Origin: Zobellia galactanivorans
GTDB lineage: Bacteria > Bacteroidota > Bacteroidia > Flavobacteriales > Flavobacteriaceae
Assembly: GCF_000973105.1 (NCBI RefSeq)
Contig: NC_015844.1
Location: forward strand, 4,150,501 to 4,214,500
DNA: 64,000 nt
Direction of reading: 5' to 3'
Below, piece after piece: positions 54,202 through 63,419 of the stretch (the stretch's first letter is position 1; each line of letters starts with the position of its first letter). The notes beneath the pieces were generated by a model. That model was not told where the DNA came from. It ran no database searches and saw nothing but the letters and a program-made list of their open reading frames with translations. Both the position numbers and the translations under genes were made by a program.

Positions 54202-56682
54202 TTAACCTTTGTCCGCTGCAAGCTTAGAGAAAGCAATAATCAACTTTCCTTCCTTTGTTTTTCCAAGCAGTTTTCCTGCAAAATTCATATCCGTAATTCC
54301 ATTTCCAGAGCCGTCAAATTCCACGATGAGATCCTTCCCTTTTTTCTTGGATTTAATAACTTTTGAGCCCTTTCCAAAATCGACTTCCTCTGAAGCGCCG
54401 AATCGTAAAGAGGCAAGGTCGATATCGTTTTGGGCGTCAAAATCCGCTTCTGAATGTATCAAGACCCTTATCTTCTTTGTTGATGGGCCTATCTTGTGTT
54501 TGTTCAAGAGCTGAATGCGCTTGTGTACGGTAAGGGGAACAATGATGTTTTTTGAACTGTGTTTATCCCTGGCCAAATCATCTGCTTTTGGGACATCTAT
54601 TACGGCAAGGGAAAGATGGGTGGCCCTGCCGTATTCATCTTGCAATATATGCGGGCGCTCTAACTTGTACCAATGGGTTCGCGTACCGTCTTCGTAGGAA
54701 GTATTGTCAGGCGTATAGGCCGTGCCGGGGTTGAACTTCCAATGGATGCCATCAGGTGAACGTAGGTAAATGGCGCGATAGTCCCAGAATGCGTTAATCA
54801 TCATATGATACTGTACTTCATCCTTCCAAAGAACCGGGTCTTCGTAATTGGAGTTTCTATATTTTTCGGGAATAATGGGGTTGTATCGGACCTGGTCGGT
54901 CAGCACGGTATAGGGCCCGAGTAGGTCGTCTGTGGCACTGCGCATCATTTCCCCGGCCTTGGTTACAAATAGAAAGCGGCCATCTTCTAACTGAACTCCA
55001 GAAAGGTTACGATAATACCGATATGAAAGTTTTTCGTCTTCATTGGTACTTTTCCAATCGACGGTCATGGTTCCCAAACGCTTCCATGGGCCGTTCATGG
55101 TCTTGGAGGTGAATAGGGTCGCTTCCCAATCTATCAAGGAATACAGCATATATGTGCCGTCGTTCAATAGAATTATATCGGGATTATGGCCTAGTCCATT
55201 ATGAAAACCATAGGCCGTATCTTCTTTAACCTTGTACGGTCCGGTCGGTGTTTCGGAGACTACATGGGCCACCGTTGAATTGGGCCATTCCCAATGGCCT
55301 TTGGTTGCGTTTGCGGGCCATCGGGTGACCAGCATATGGTATTTGTTATCTTGGTCCTTTACCGGTCTGCCGCCCCAATAGCTCCATTCGGGATCTTCTA
55401 TGCCATTATCAGGGTCACGGGGCACAACGCCTTCCGCTCCCCATAGATCGGTCCGCAATTGCTTATGGATGGGCATGGGTAGGATAAGGTCGCTAAACGA
55501 AGTGCCGGATATCGCTTTTACTTTGGCCCTTACCAGTTGTGAAGCCTCACTCTTATTCCCCGAATGATCATGGGTAAAGACCACATACGAGTTATAGTCC
55601 CCTTTTTTCGGGGTGAAATCAACATATTCGGTGCTTGTAAGGTCATGGGCGATCTGGCGAAGATGATTTCCGTTGGCCCCTCCTCTATAAACCGAATAAT
55701 GGGCCACATCAACATCGACACTTTTGTTCCACTCCAGTTTAATTTCAGTTTCAAGGGCCTCAATTTTTAGTGTTGTAGGAGGAGCAGGAGCCTCATGGTC
55801 TATTTTTTTAAGAAGCACCTTGTTGGATCCTGACGATTCTGAGGTGTCGAGACGGGTTACGACATAGCTATATGCCATACCGTTGATAAGGTTTGTATCG
55901 GTAAAGCTAAGATCAGCGGTCGTAGTCAGTTTTTTGTACGTTTCGCTTTTTCCTTTGCTTCTGTATACCGAGAACTTGCTGCCTGAATTCGCTTTTTTGT
56001 CCGTCCAATCCAAACGGATACCTTCGGTTACTGTTTTTCCCGAGAGGGTAGGACCTTCTTTTTCGGGAGCTCTTACGCTAAGGTTGACATAATCTAGAAA
56101 AACTTTAACGTCTTCACTGGAATAAAATACCACCCGAACACGGGGAGGTCCCGCCATTACGTCTTTTTGGGTTACGGTATAAGTCCCTGAAAAATGTTCT
56201 ATGGTTTTGTCCGAACCTATGAGTTTTACTTTTTCGGCCAAGATGCGCTCTTGTTCACCAAAGAAGAGGTGTAAGGAAAGGGAACCCTTGCTGATGTATT
56301 CCAGATCGGCCCCAAGGCTCCAGTTCAATTCATCGCCCACTTTTAGGTCTTGATAAGCAGGGGTGGTGCTCAAGGGCTTGGAATCGATATAGGCATAATC
56401 AAAAGAGCTAAAATAGCGACCGGCGAACAGGCCCATAGAGTGTCCTTCTTTTTGAGGTTCCATAGAGGGGGTCCAGAATGGGGATTGCAATCCGAGGCGC
56501 CAAGAACCGGCCTGTGTTAAATTAAAATCACCATCGTTTACATTGGGGTAGGGAGCGTTGTCCCCAAGGAGAACACTTTGTGCCGATAAGCTCAAATGGC
56601 AAAAAAGAAGCAAGGCAATTGACAGAAAAGTGAATGCAAGGTTGCTATTTTCTTTTTGTCGGCGGTGATTTAGAGGTGTCAT
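54202..56682 (-). CDS. multidomain GH43-like propeller enzyme with binding and FN3 domains, copy 2
   Basis: The 826-residue exported protein has an N-terminal jelly-roll-like domain (about 36-205, DGDFNLTQAGSW, ending DYVNLSV). Two fibronectin type III domains follow (about 215-390), then a five-bladed propeller (about 395-730). The propeller is homologous to the lipoprotein at 15227: WEWPNSTVAHVVSE, GHNPD, NYEDPVLW and KLERPHIL match its motifs. About 90 residues of further beta structure end the protein. Its family among GH43-like enzymes is not clear to me. It probably acts on polymer, given the added binding domains. Confidence 0.75.
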   Translation of the reverse strand: MTPLNHRRQKENSNLAFTFLSIALLLFCHLSLSAQSVLLGDNAPYPNVNDGDFNLTQAGSWRLGLQSPFWTPSMEPQKEGHSMGLFAGRYFSSFDYAYIDSKPLSTTPAYQDLKVGDELNWSLGADLEYISKGSLSLHLFFGEQERILAEKVKLIGSDKTIEHFSGTYTVTQKDVMAGPPRVRVVFYSSEDVKVFLDYVNLSVRAPEKEGPTLSGKTVTEGIRLDWTDKKANSGSKFSVYRSKGKSETYKKLTTTADLSFTDTNLINGMAYSYVVTRLDTSESSGSNKVLLKKIDHEAPAPPTTLKIEALETEIKLEWNKSVDVDVAHYSVYRGGANGNHLRQIAHDLTSTEYVDFTPKKGDYNSYVVFTHDHSGNKSEASQLVRAKVKAISGTSFSDLILPMPIHKQLRTDLWGAEGVVPRDPDNGIEDPEWSYWGGRPVKDQDNKYHMLVTRWPANATKGHWEWPNSTVAHVVSETPTGPYKVKEDTAYGFHNGLGHNPDIILLNDGTYMLYSLIDWEATLFTSKTMNGPWKRLGTMTVDWKSTNEDEKLSYRYYRNLSGVQLEDGRFLFVTKAGEMMRSATDDLLGPYTVLTDQVRYNPIIPEKYRNSNYEDPVLWKDEVQYHMMINAFWDYRAIYLRSPDGIHWKFNPGTAYTPDNTSYEDGTRTHWYKLERPHILQDEYGRATHLSLAVIDVPKADDLARDKHSSKNIIVPLTVHKRIQLLNKHKIGPSTKKIRVLIHSEADFDAQNDIDLASLRFGASEEVDFGKGSKVIKSKKKGKDLIVEFDGSGNGITDMNFAGKLLGKTKEGKLIIAFSKLAADKG

Positions 56683-56728
56683 TTTTTATAGTACTATATT
56701 AGTGTTCTATTATTTTAAGCGGGAAAAT

Positions 56729-58261
56729 TTAATGGCGCTCGATTTTTAGTACATAAGCGAAGTCGCATGGTTTTTCTTTGGGAAATTGAACAAGGAGACC
56801 TTCCGCTTTCTGCTCCCATTTGATGCTTTCACGACTTCCCAACATTGAAATGCTTTTGATATCGTTGGGATAGAGCTTCCCTTTACTGCCTAAGGTTCTA
56901 ATGGTAATTTCTTCCCCTGGCCATTCCATACAGATGGCATACAGGTTTTTGCCTTTCTGGGTAAACCGAATATCTTCTGAAGTGTATTTCGGAATCAATT
57001 CCCCGTGGTTTTTCCCTTGCCCGTGATGGCCTGGGTTAGTTACTTCCGTAGGGCCTTCACCAAAAAATATCCACGGCATGGTGCTGTAAATCGCTTCCCC
57101 GTTGATCTTTAGGCAATCGCCCATGGCATATAGTTCCTTTTTTGTTTCCTCAGGAAAACTTCCATCGGCCTTAGGGGGGACATTTAAAAGCATTCTGCCA
57201 TTCTTGCTGGTCATATCGATTAACATGTCGACCAATGTACCGGCATCCTTTACCTTGTTCACAGGGTTGTAAAACCATGTGTTACGCCATTCAAAGTGGC
57301 GTTGCATATTGATGTCGGCCATCCATGGATCATATTGCATTCCCAATAGGTTTCCGTCTTCGATATCGCGAATCCCTATTCCCGGAGGGATATCATGGGT
57401 CTTATAAAAAACTTCTACTCCTTTTCCTAGTTCTTGCCCCTTGTTGAAATAATCACTGAGCAATTTTTGTTGATAGCTTTCCGGTACACTGATCAGTTCA
57501 TTATCCCCCTCAGGCAACAGGCGGCCACGGTCTGTGTACTTTTTTAATTCGCCCTTTACGGTTCCGCCAAAGCCGGTGTCGAACCAGATCATATCCGGTT
57601 CGTATTTATCGATGGCTTCTGAAATACGGTCAAACCAAGCTTTAAATATAACTTCCGCTATTCGACCTTGATTAGCTGTAGCGTATTTTGAATTATCTTC
57701 ATGGGGATTGAGGTAAGTAGGGTCGTCTTTGGATAATCGGCCCCACATACGGCTCCAAAAATCACCCGTATGGAAAGAGGATATTATAGGCATATTGCGT
57801 TTGCGAAGTTCTTTTGCCAGGCTTCCGTATAGGTCTACTTTAGGTCCTTTGTTTACGGAATTCCAATCCGTTATATCGCTATCCCAATTTACGATCCCGC
57901 TACCGTGCCATGCTACGGGCCCGCCGAACTGGGCGCCTGCATCTTGTATCAAATCGACCCATTTTTTAGCATCGAACTTTTCGCCTTTCCAAGCATCGAT
58001 AGCTTCAAGAACCGTCATTTCGGGATTTTTGGAAGCTACTTGTACCGTCTGTGGTCCCCAGTGAAAATAGATTCCGAATTTCATTCCATAAAGCCAATCG
58101 GGCGTAGTATGCTTTTGCAAAGACGACCAATCCGCTTGATAGGGCGCGGCCGATTTTTCGTTTTTCTTAGGCGGGTTTTGGGCAAAGCCGATTACCGATG
58201 TCACGAAAAAAACAAGGCAGGGGCATAATTTAAAAGGGAAAGAAGGGGCTAAGGTTTTCAT
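56729..58261 (-). CDS. divergent GH29-like enzyme (WHGS type), copy 2
   Basis: The 510-residue exported protein shares the GH29 barrel with the product at 49217 (PDWLYGMKFGIYFHWGPQT, AWHGSGIVNWDSDITDWN). Its probable nucleophile is D228 in MIWFDTGFGG. Like that paralogue it lacks the canonical double histidine of fucosidases. A C-terminal beta domain follows the barrel. Its start codon overlaps the stop codon of the GH-A gene by four bases (ATGA), so the two are translationally coupled and probably work in sequence. Confidence 0.82.
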   Translation of the reverse strand: MKTLAPSFPFKLCPCLVFFVTSVIGFAQNPPKKNEKSAAPYQADWSSLQKHTTPDWLYGMKFGIYFHWGPQTVQVASKNPEMTVLEAIDAWKGEKFDAKKWVDLIQDAGAQFGGPVAWHGSGIVNWDSDITDWNSVNKGPKVDLYGSLAKELRKRNMPIISSFHTGDFWSRMWGRLSKDDPTYLNPHEDNSKYATANQGRIAEVIFKAWFDRISEAIDKYEPDMIWFDTGFGGTVKGELKKYTDRGRLLPEGDNELISVPESYQQKLLSDYFNKGQELGKGVEVFYKTHDIPPGIGIRDIEDGNLLGMQYDPWMADINMQRHFEWRNTWFYNPVNKVKDAGTLVDMLIDMTSKNGRMLLNVPPKADGSFPEETKKELYAMGDCLKINGEAIYSTMPWIFFGEGPTEVTNPGHHGQGKNHGELIPKYTSEDIRFTQKGKNLYAICMEWPGEEITIRTLGSKGKLYPNDIKSISMLGSRESIKWEQKAEGLLVQFPKEKPCDFAYVLKIERH

Positions 58262-59916
58262 TTAGTTTTCGGTTTTAGGTTGCGAATGATAAGAATGGCA
58301 TCGGCCTCGTACCGCCATGGGCGGTAATCCCAAAAACCAAGCTCCTTCATATTGTACTTTTCTTCGGGAGTCAATTCGCCCGTAAGGGTATTGAACCACT
58401 GTTGGGTGGCGTTTTCGTAGTCGAACTCCTTTGAAACCTGAACCTTGGCCGAGGTGTAATGGTTTTCCTTTGGGGTATATATTAAAATGATGCCATCCTT
58501 TTCATTGGTTAAATTGTATCCGCTACCATTGTATCTGGCATTGGGTTCAAAATTCTCGAAAGGTGCGGAATCAAATAGTTTTCGCATGTGGGTGAAATAT
58601 TCAAAATGGGGTTTTTTAAAATCTTCAGGTTGTTCAAAAGGGTTGTGGATCAGGGCATTCCATGAAGCGCCTTGCCAATAATAGGTGGTATATCCGCCTG
58701 CGAACAGACACATATAGTTTCTTCGCAAACACACTTCGGCATTTACGTAAGCTCCCGGAAAGACCACATAAGGCGATTCTTCATATCCCCCGTGTTCGAT
58801 ATTGAAAATAGGTTTGTTGGGGAAGTCGTTTCGGGCATTCAACATATTCTGGTATAGGGTATGTTGCCAGTTTTGCATCGATATAAAATCGACTTCATCG
58901 GCATGGTTTCTACAGAAGCCATAATCATGGACGGATACCAACCTATCATAAGAATCTAGGTTTCTAGTCCGTTCAATACGTTCTGAAATATAGGCGGCAG
59001 TGGCCCTGGTTTTGTGCAGGGCTTCCTTAGAAACGTCCCAGATGATATTCGGAAAAGCTTGGTAGCGTTTTATGATATAGTCATAATACCTATTGTCGGC
59101 CTCAGATTCCATTTCCGGCCATGATACGAGTTTGTTCCAGACGTAGATCATAAGGTGACTAACGATTTCTTGATCGTGCATTTCTGAGATGACCTTGTCA
59201 AAATGTTTAAAAAAGTCAAGGTTGAGCGAACTGTAGTCCGGATTGGAATTGGACCCCAAAAACGGGAAAATATCTTCGCGTCCCCCATATTCGTGTTCGG
59301 GATGCTCGGCCAGACGTTTGTCTTTTGGCCAAGAAACGTCGTATGAATAGACGTTCATCACGACCTGATTGAAGCGGTATTCGTTTAAAAGCGATAAGAG
59401 GTGCTTGGTCTTGGCCATGTCTTCTTTTCCGTAATCGAGAGCAAAGAGCCAATCGCATTCAAAAGCCAGATTAAAGTAATGTGAACCGTCTTCATAGAAC
59501 AAATGCCGTGGGTTGTCTTTGTTCAATACAATGCCTCCATGGCGGTCGCTTTTTTGGTTTTTAACGACGGTAATCTTTCCCTTTTTTCCGTTCAAACCCT
59601 TTAGTTCGGAAGTTATTAGGAAGGATTTATCGCCCATGACGCCACTGGAGTATCGTAGCACCCATGTACCCTTGCCATTGTAAAATAGGGGAATCTGCTG
59701 TGTTTGTTTTCCATCTGTCACTTGGGCGGTGGCCACAACCTCAAAAGGGGCCTTTGGTCTTTTGTTTACAGGGAAGACCACGTCGATGACCTCCCACTGT
59801 TGGCATTGTATACCGGTGCTTGGTTTTGGGTCGGTATAGGTTTTAGACTGCGATATGCCCGCGATAGGAAGCAGTAATACATAGCAGAAAGCAAAAAGGG
59901 TTCTAAATAGCTTCAT
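58258..59916 (-). CDS. GH-A clan TIM-barrel glycoside hydrolase with N-terminal DUF5060-like domain
   Basis: The 552-residue exported protein has a beta-sandwich domain at about 36-118 (QWEVIDVVFPV, PLFYNGKGTWVLRYS) of the DUF5060 type. A (beta/alpha)8 barrel follows with probable acid/base E298 (IIWDVSKEA) and nucleophile E374 (IFNIEHGG). A small C-terminal beta domain ends the protein. The architecture is seen in GH5- and GH140-like enzymes, including apiosidase relatives, but I cannot assign the family. I chose ATG 59916 because it starts the signal peptide; the ATG at 60009 lies inside the neighbouring gene. It is coupled to the GH29-like gene downstream. Confidence 0.78.
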   Translation of the reverse strand: MKLFRTLFAFCYVLLLPIAGISQSKTYTDPKPSTGIQCQQWEVIDVVFPVNKRPKAPFEVVATAQVTDGKQTQQIPLFYNGKGTWVLRYSSGVMGDKSFLITSELKGLNGKKGKITVVKNQKSDRHGGIVLNKDNPRHLFYEDGSHYFNLAFECDWLFALDYGKEDMAKTKHLLSLLNEYRFNQVVMNVYSYDVSWPKDKRLAEHPEHEYGGREDIFPFLGSNSNPDYSSLNLDFFKHFDKVISEMHDQEIVSHLMIYVWNKLVSWPEMESEADNRYYDYIIKRYQAFPNIIWDVSKEALHKTRATAAYISERIERTRNLDSYDRLVSVHDYGFCRNHADEVDFISMQNWQHTLYQNMLNARNDFPNKPIFNIEHGGYEESPYVVFPGAYVNAEVCLRRNYMCLFAGGYTTYYWQGASWNALIHNPFEQPEDFKKPHFEYFTHMRKLFDSAPFENFEPNARYNGSGYNLTNEKDGIILIYTPKENHYTSAKVQVSKEFDYENATQQWFNTLTGELTPEEKYNMKELGFWDYRPWRYEADAILIIRNLKPKTK

Positions 59917-59936
59917 TTCGGTTCTTATTTTGGTTG

Positions 59937-62591
59937 TTATTGGGCCCACCCGCCGGTGTTGCCGTTCAAATAGCTTATAAACCAACCGCTTCCCCATCCG
60001 GCACACCAAAGCACATCTTTGTTATAGGGATCAGGTTTAACGTCGACGATTTTGTCGGGTTGGCCCAGGCCCTTGTTGATTTTTTTCCAGCTTTTACCGC
60101 CATTTGTACTGAGGTAGATCCCCGGATTCATGAATTTACCGGACATACTCACTTGTTGTCCCGCAGCGCTGAGAACGATAAGTTTCGGGTCAAGGGGAGA
60201 GGTTTCGGCCTGCCAAACAAAGGGGGCCTTGAATATTTGTTGCCAAGTTTCACCCTCGTCCGAACTCCGCCAAACTCCGCCTTCTTCATAAGTGCCGCTA
60301 CGTTGTCCGGTAGAAATAAGTATATCCTTGGTATTGCGATCTATGAATACATTGTTCACCGAATTTATGATGGATGGAATGGCCATCTTTTCCCAATTAC
60401 TCCCTTTGTCCCTAGACATATAGAGCCCCCCGTTTTTATCGTTCAGGGCCGCGTATAGGGTTTCCGGTTGATCAGGATGCATAATGATACGCCTAACACT
60501 TGCATTTTTATGAAAACCGGTATTGCTCAATTCCCAAGTATGGCCTCCGTCAAAAGAACGATAGAAACCATACCCCCCTTTGGTTAGTTTTTCAGGTTTT
60601 CCCCCACCTATTTCAGAAATTTTGCGAGAGGTCGAACAGAAATACATGGTATCGGGGTTGTTCGGGTCGATCAATAGGGAGTTCTGCGGGGCCAGACCTT
60701 GCCATGAATTATTGTCGGCTTCAAAAATGGTAGCGATATTCGCCCAAGTTTTTCCGCCATCGGTAGTCTTGCGTAATTTCCCGCGGTGTTCTTGGCGCCA
60801 AGACAAAATGAAAATAGTATTGGGGTCTTGCGGATGTACCGCTACGGTCGATATGGAATGGGCACCATGATTACCGCTATGGTCATGTACCTGTCCTTCA
60901 ATCTGCTGAACGGCTACGGCCTGCTTGTCGGGCCACCCTTCTAGATCTGTGGTTTGCCACAATCCGTGTTCGCCGCTACAGAGCAATCTTCTGTTTTTAA
61001 TACCCGTTTCTAAAAGCATAAACCTTCCCGGAAGATTACTGCCCCCTCGGCCGATCCATTTGTTGCTGCCCGGTGAGGTCTCATAATCGTCTATTTGCTG
61101 CCAGGTCATGCCCTTGTCCGTTGATCGTAGGGTTTGTTGGTCTATACCGATATAAAGGTTGCCATTAGGGGCTATTGACATCATTCGGTTACCGGAGGAA
61201 CCCGCGGTACCGTCCATATAGGTCTGTAGGTGGGCAAACTCGATATTGGTTCCGGTAGGGTTGTTCCTGCTTTTCCAATAGTCCAGATCCTTGTTTCCTT
61301 TCCAATACGGACCGTATCTGGCACAGGTAATCCAAGTTTTTCCACCATCTAAGCTTCGCCATACATCGCCTGGGCCGAAGGTAAAATCGTGTTTGCGATT
61401 GTAGCTCACATAGATTTCGTCTTTGTTCAAGGGGTTGACCACCAGTCGATTGAAAACCGGAAGTGTTTTTGTGGGCAGGGCGGTGAACTTTTTCTTCGAT
61501 TCCGACTTTGAGGTTCCGAACCAGTATCCCATGGTTTTATGGAAACGGTCAACTTCGGCATTGGAGTGGAGGGCAGTCATATCAAAATAGAGATTACCGG
61601 TAATGTCTTTCCAGCTTTTGCCACCATCGGTACTTTTAAATACGCCTCCTTTTGCGCTTACCGTATTTCCTTTGTCTTCATAAACGGTTTGGTCTACCAA
61701 GTACAGAACAAATTCATTGGTTTTTGGATCGTAGTAGGAGCTCAGGTCACGGGGAAGGTTGTTGGGGAGTCCCTTACCGCCTTTTTTCCAAGAAAGTCCG
61801 CCATCGGTACTACGCATCAACCCGAAGTTGGTAGCCATAACAATGTATCGATGGTTCTTTGGGTTTACAATAATCTTTCCCACGTCGGTCTTTTCGTGAA
61901 GGCCCTTAGTTATTTTTTTCCATGTTCGGCCTTTATCGGTAGACTTATAGATGCAGCCATAGGCTGCGTATTTGAAGAAAATGCCGTTGGGGTTGGCGGC
62001 CGATCTATGGTTGCTCTTTACGTTCCAAAAATCGCCTGCCCCTGCATACCAGATATTGTCGTCGGTAGGGTCTACGGCCAGTTCGCTCAAACGCGTTCCC
62101 TCTTGTTCGTAATACCAACCCTTTTCAAATGATTTGGGGTCGTTGGGGTCTATGTTTACGTCTTTATGGCTTCCGCCCAATTCCGTGGTCTTTTTCCAGC
62201 TTCGGCCCCGATCAAGGGTTTCAAAGACCCAACCGTTCCAATCGATGGCCATACCGTAGTCGGGGTTTTGCAGGGAGAATTCAATATCTAAGACCCGTTT
62301 CATGTCGTGGCCCAACCCATCGTGGTCTTTTAGCGAATGCCAAGATTTTCCGTTGTCCCATGTTCCGTAGCTCACATGCATATCGGGGCCCATAAACATC
62401 ACGTTGGCGTCGGTGGGGTGGTTCCAGAATTCTTCGCAATAGCCAGACATTCCCGGACCGAAATTCTTCCATTCAATGGAAGGATCCGATGCTATTTTCT
62501 CCGTTTTGATCTGTTGAAAAAAGTCTTTGGTCTGGGCTTGAAGTGTCATAGTAAGACATCCCAATACTAGAAATAAAGTCGTTTTTTTCAT
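59937..62591 (-). CDS. exported 12-Asp-box propeller protein (sortilin/GH74-like)
   Basis: The 884-residue product has a signal peptide (about 1-20). It carries about twelve Asp-box repeats of the pattern S-x-D-x-G-x-T/S-W, for example STDKGRTWKK, STDGGKSWKD and TTDGGKTWAN, spread over its length. This suggests one or two seven-bladed propellers, as in GH74 xyloglucanases, sialidase-like and Vps10-like proteins. No family-specific catalytic pair is clear, so it may be an enzyme or a glycan-binding protein. It directly follows the deacetylase gene with no spacer and belongs to the same operon. Confidence 0.8.
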   Translation of the reverse strand: MKKTTLFLVLGCLTMTLQAQTKDFFQQIKTEKIASDPSIEWKNFGPGMSGYCEEFWNHPTDANVMFMGPDMHVSYGTWDNGKSWHSLKDHDGLGHDMKRVLDIEFSLQNPDYGMAIDWNGWVFETLDRGRSWKKTTELGGSHKDVNIDPNDPKSFEKGWYYEQEGTRLSELAVDPTDDNIWYAGAGDFWNVKSNHRSAANPNGIFFKYAAYGCIYKSTDKGRTWKKITKGLHEKTDVGKIIVNPKNHRYIVMATNFGLMRSTDGGLSWKKGGKGLPNNLPRDLSSYYDPKTNEFVLYLVDQTVYEDKGNTVSAKGGVFKSTDGGKSWKDITGNLYFDMTALHSNAEVDRFHKTMGYWFGTSKSESKKKFTALPTKTLPVFNRLVVNPLNKDEIYVSYNRKHDFTFGPGDVWRSLDGGKTWITCARYGPYWKGNKDLDYWKSRNNPTGTNIEFAHLQTYMDGTAGSSGNRMMSIAPNGNLYIGIDQQTLRSTDKGMTWQQIDDYETSPGSNKWIGRGGSNLPGRFMLLETGIKNRRLLCSGEHGLWQTTDLEGWPDKQAVAVQQIEGQVHDHSGNHGAHSISTVAVHPQDPNTIFILSWRQEHRGKLRKTTDGGKTWANIATIFEADNNSWQGLAPQNSLLIDPNNPDTMYFCSTSRKISEIGGGKPEKLTKGGYGFYRSFDGGHTWELSNTGFHKNASVRRIIMHPDQPETLYAALNDKNGGLYMSRDKGSNWEKMAIPSIINSVNNVFIDRNTKDILISTGQRSGTYEEGGVWRSSDEGETWQQIFKAPFVWQAETSPLDPKLIVLSAAGQQVSMSGKFMNPGIYLSTNGGKSWKKINKGLGQPDKIVDVKPDPYNKDVLWCAGWGSGWFISYLNGNTGGWAQ

Positions 62592-63416
62592 CTATTTGTT
62601 TTTTTCAATGGTTTTCGGTTTATTTTGTGGTGTACGGGTCTTTATGTATTTCGCAACCTCGACTAGGGGAGCGATCCATATTTCATCTTGTTTTTCGCGC
62701 AAATAGGCTATCAATTCTTGATGGGCCTCTACCGAAACATTCAGGGGGCTACCACCTCCCACACCATGGAAGAGAAAGACCAAAAGAGTATTGCTTTCTA
62801 TAGCTTGGTCGACCAATTGTTTCATTTCCTGTCCAGTGTGCCCTTTCATGCCGAAGCAATTGATATCGTCAAGGTCTATTTGCCCTGCTGTCATCATGTT
62901 TCGTTTAACTCCCCGGGCCGCAATAAATTCACCTTTAAGGTAGGGGAAGAACAATACGGAGTCTATTTTCATGTGACCGCAGGGATATGCGAAGGTGCGT
63001 TCGGTTTTACCGTCAATAGAGTGGAGTAAGGTGTTGGTAATCTTAATTTCATTGACTACCCGGTCTAAGGTAAAGTTGGCCAAGTCCTTTTCGGGTGAAA
63101 GCGGTTTTTTTCGACCAGGTTTATTGATGCAAGGATGGGTTAAGCTATGGTTGCCCAGTTCATGGCCGTTTTGGGCCGCTGAACGCCATTCGTCAAGTCT
63201 TTTGTTCAGGGTTTCCGATTCGCCGATCAAATAAAACGTAGCTCTAAGTCCATGTTCGTCCAAAGCGGGAATTACGTTGTCAAGGTGCTCGTTTAATGCA
63301 TCGTCGTAAGTAAGCACTACGGCACATTTTTTAGTGTTCCAGAGCTTGTTTTCCTGCGCGACGAGGCTCTGAAAACCAATAGTGATAAGCAGCGATAAAA
63401 GGAGCTTGAAATGCAT
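62592..63416 (-). CDS. polysaccharide deacetylase (NodB-type carbohydrate esterase)
   Basis: The 274-residue exported enzyme has the NodB fold with a metal site made of D39 (TYDDA, D38-D39) and the histidines H90 and H94 (GNHSLTH). Its length is typical. A second motif around FAYPCGH and a late LFHGVGG histidine complete the active site. It should remove N- or O-acetyl groups from a sugar chain. In this locus it and the esterase-like hydrolase imply an acylated substrate. It follows the partial propeller gene at the right edge by 3 bases. Confidence 0.9.
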   Translation of the reverse strand: MHFKLLLSLLITIGFQSLVAQENKLWNTKKCAVVLTYDDALNEHLDNVIPALDEHGLRATFYLIGESETLNKRLDEWRSAAQNGHELGNHSLTHPCINKPGRKKPLSPEKDLANFTLDRVVNEIKITNTLLHSIDGKTERTFAYPCGHMKIDSVLFFPYLKGEFIAARGVKRNMMTAGQIDLDDINCFGMKGHTGQEMKQLVDQAIESNTLLVFLFHGVGGGSPLNVSVEAHQELIAYLREKQDEIWIAPLVEVAKYIKTRTPQNKPKTIEKNK

Positions 63417-63419
63417 GGT

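Noticed and set aside
61539-62132. 197-residue plus-strand frame over the Asp-box protein
   Set aside because: Antisense shadow of a gene with strong repeated motifs; no domain in the shadow product.
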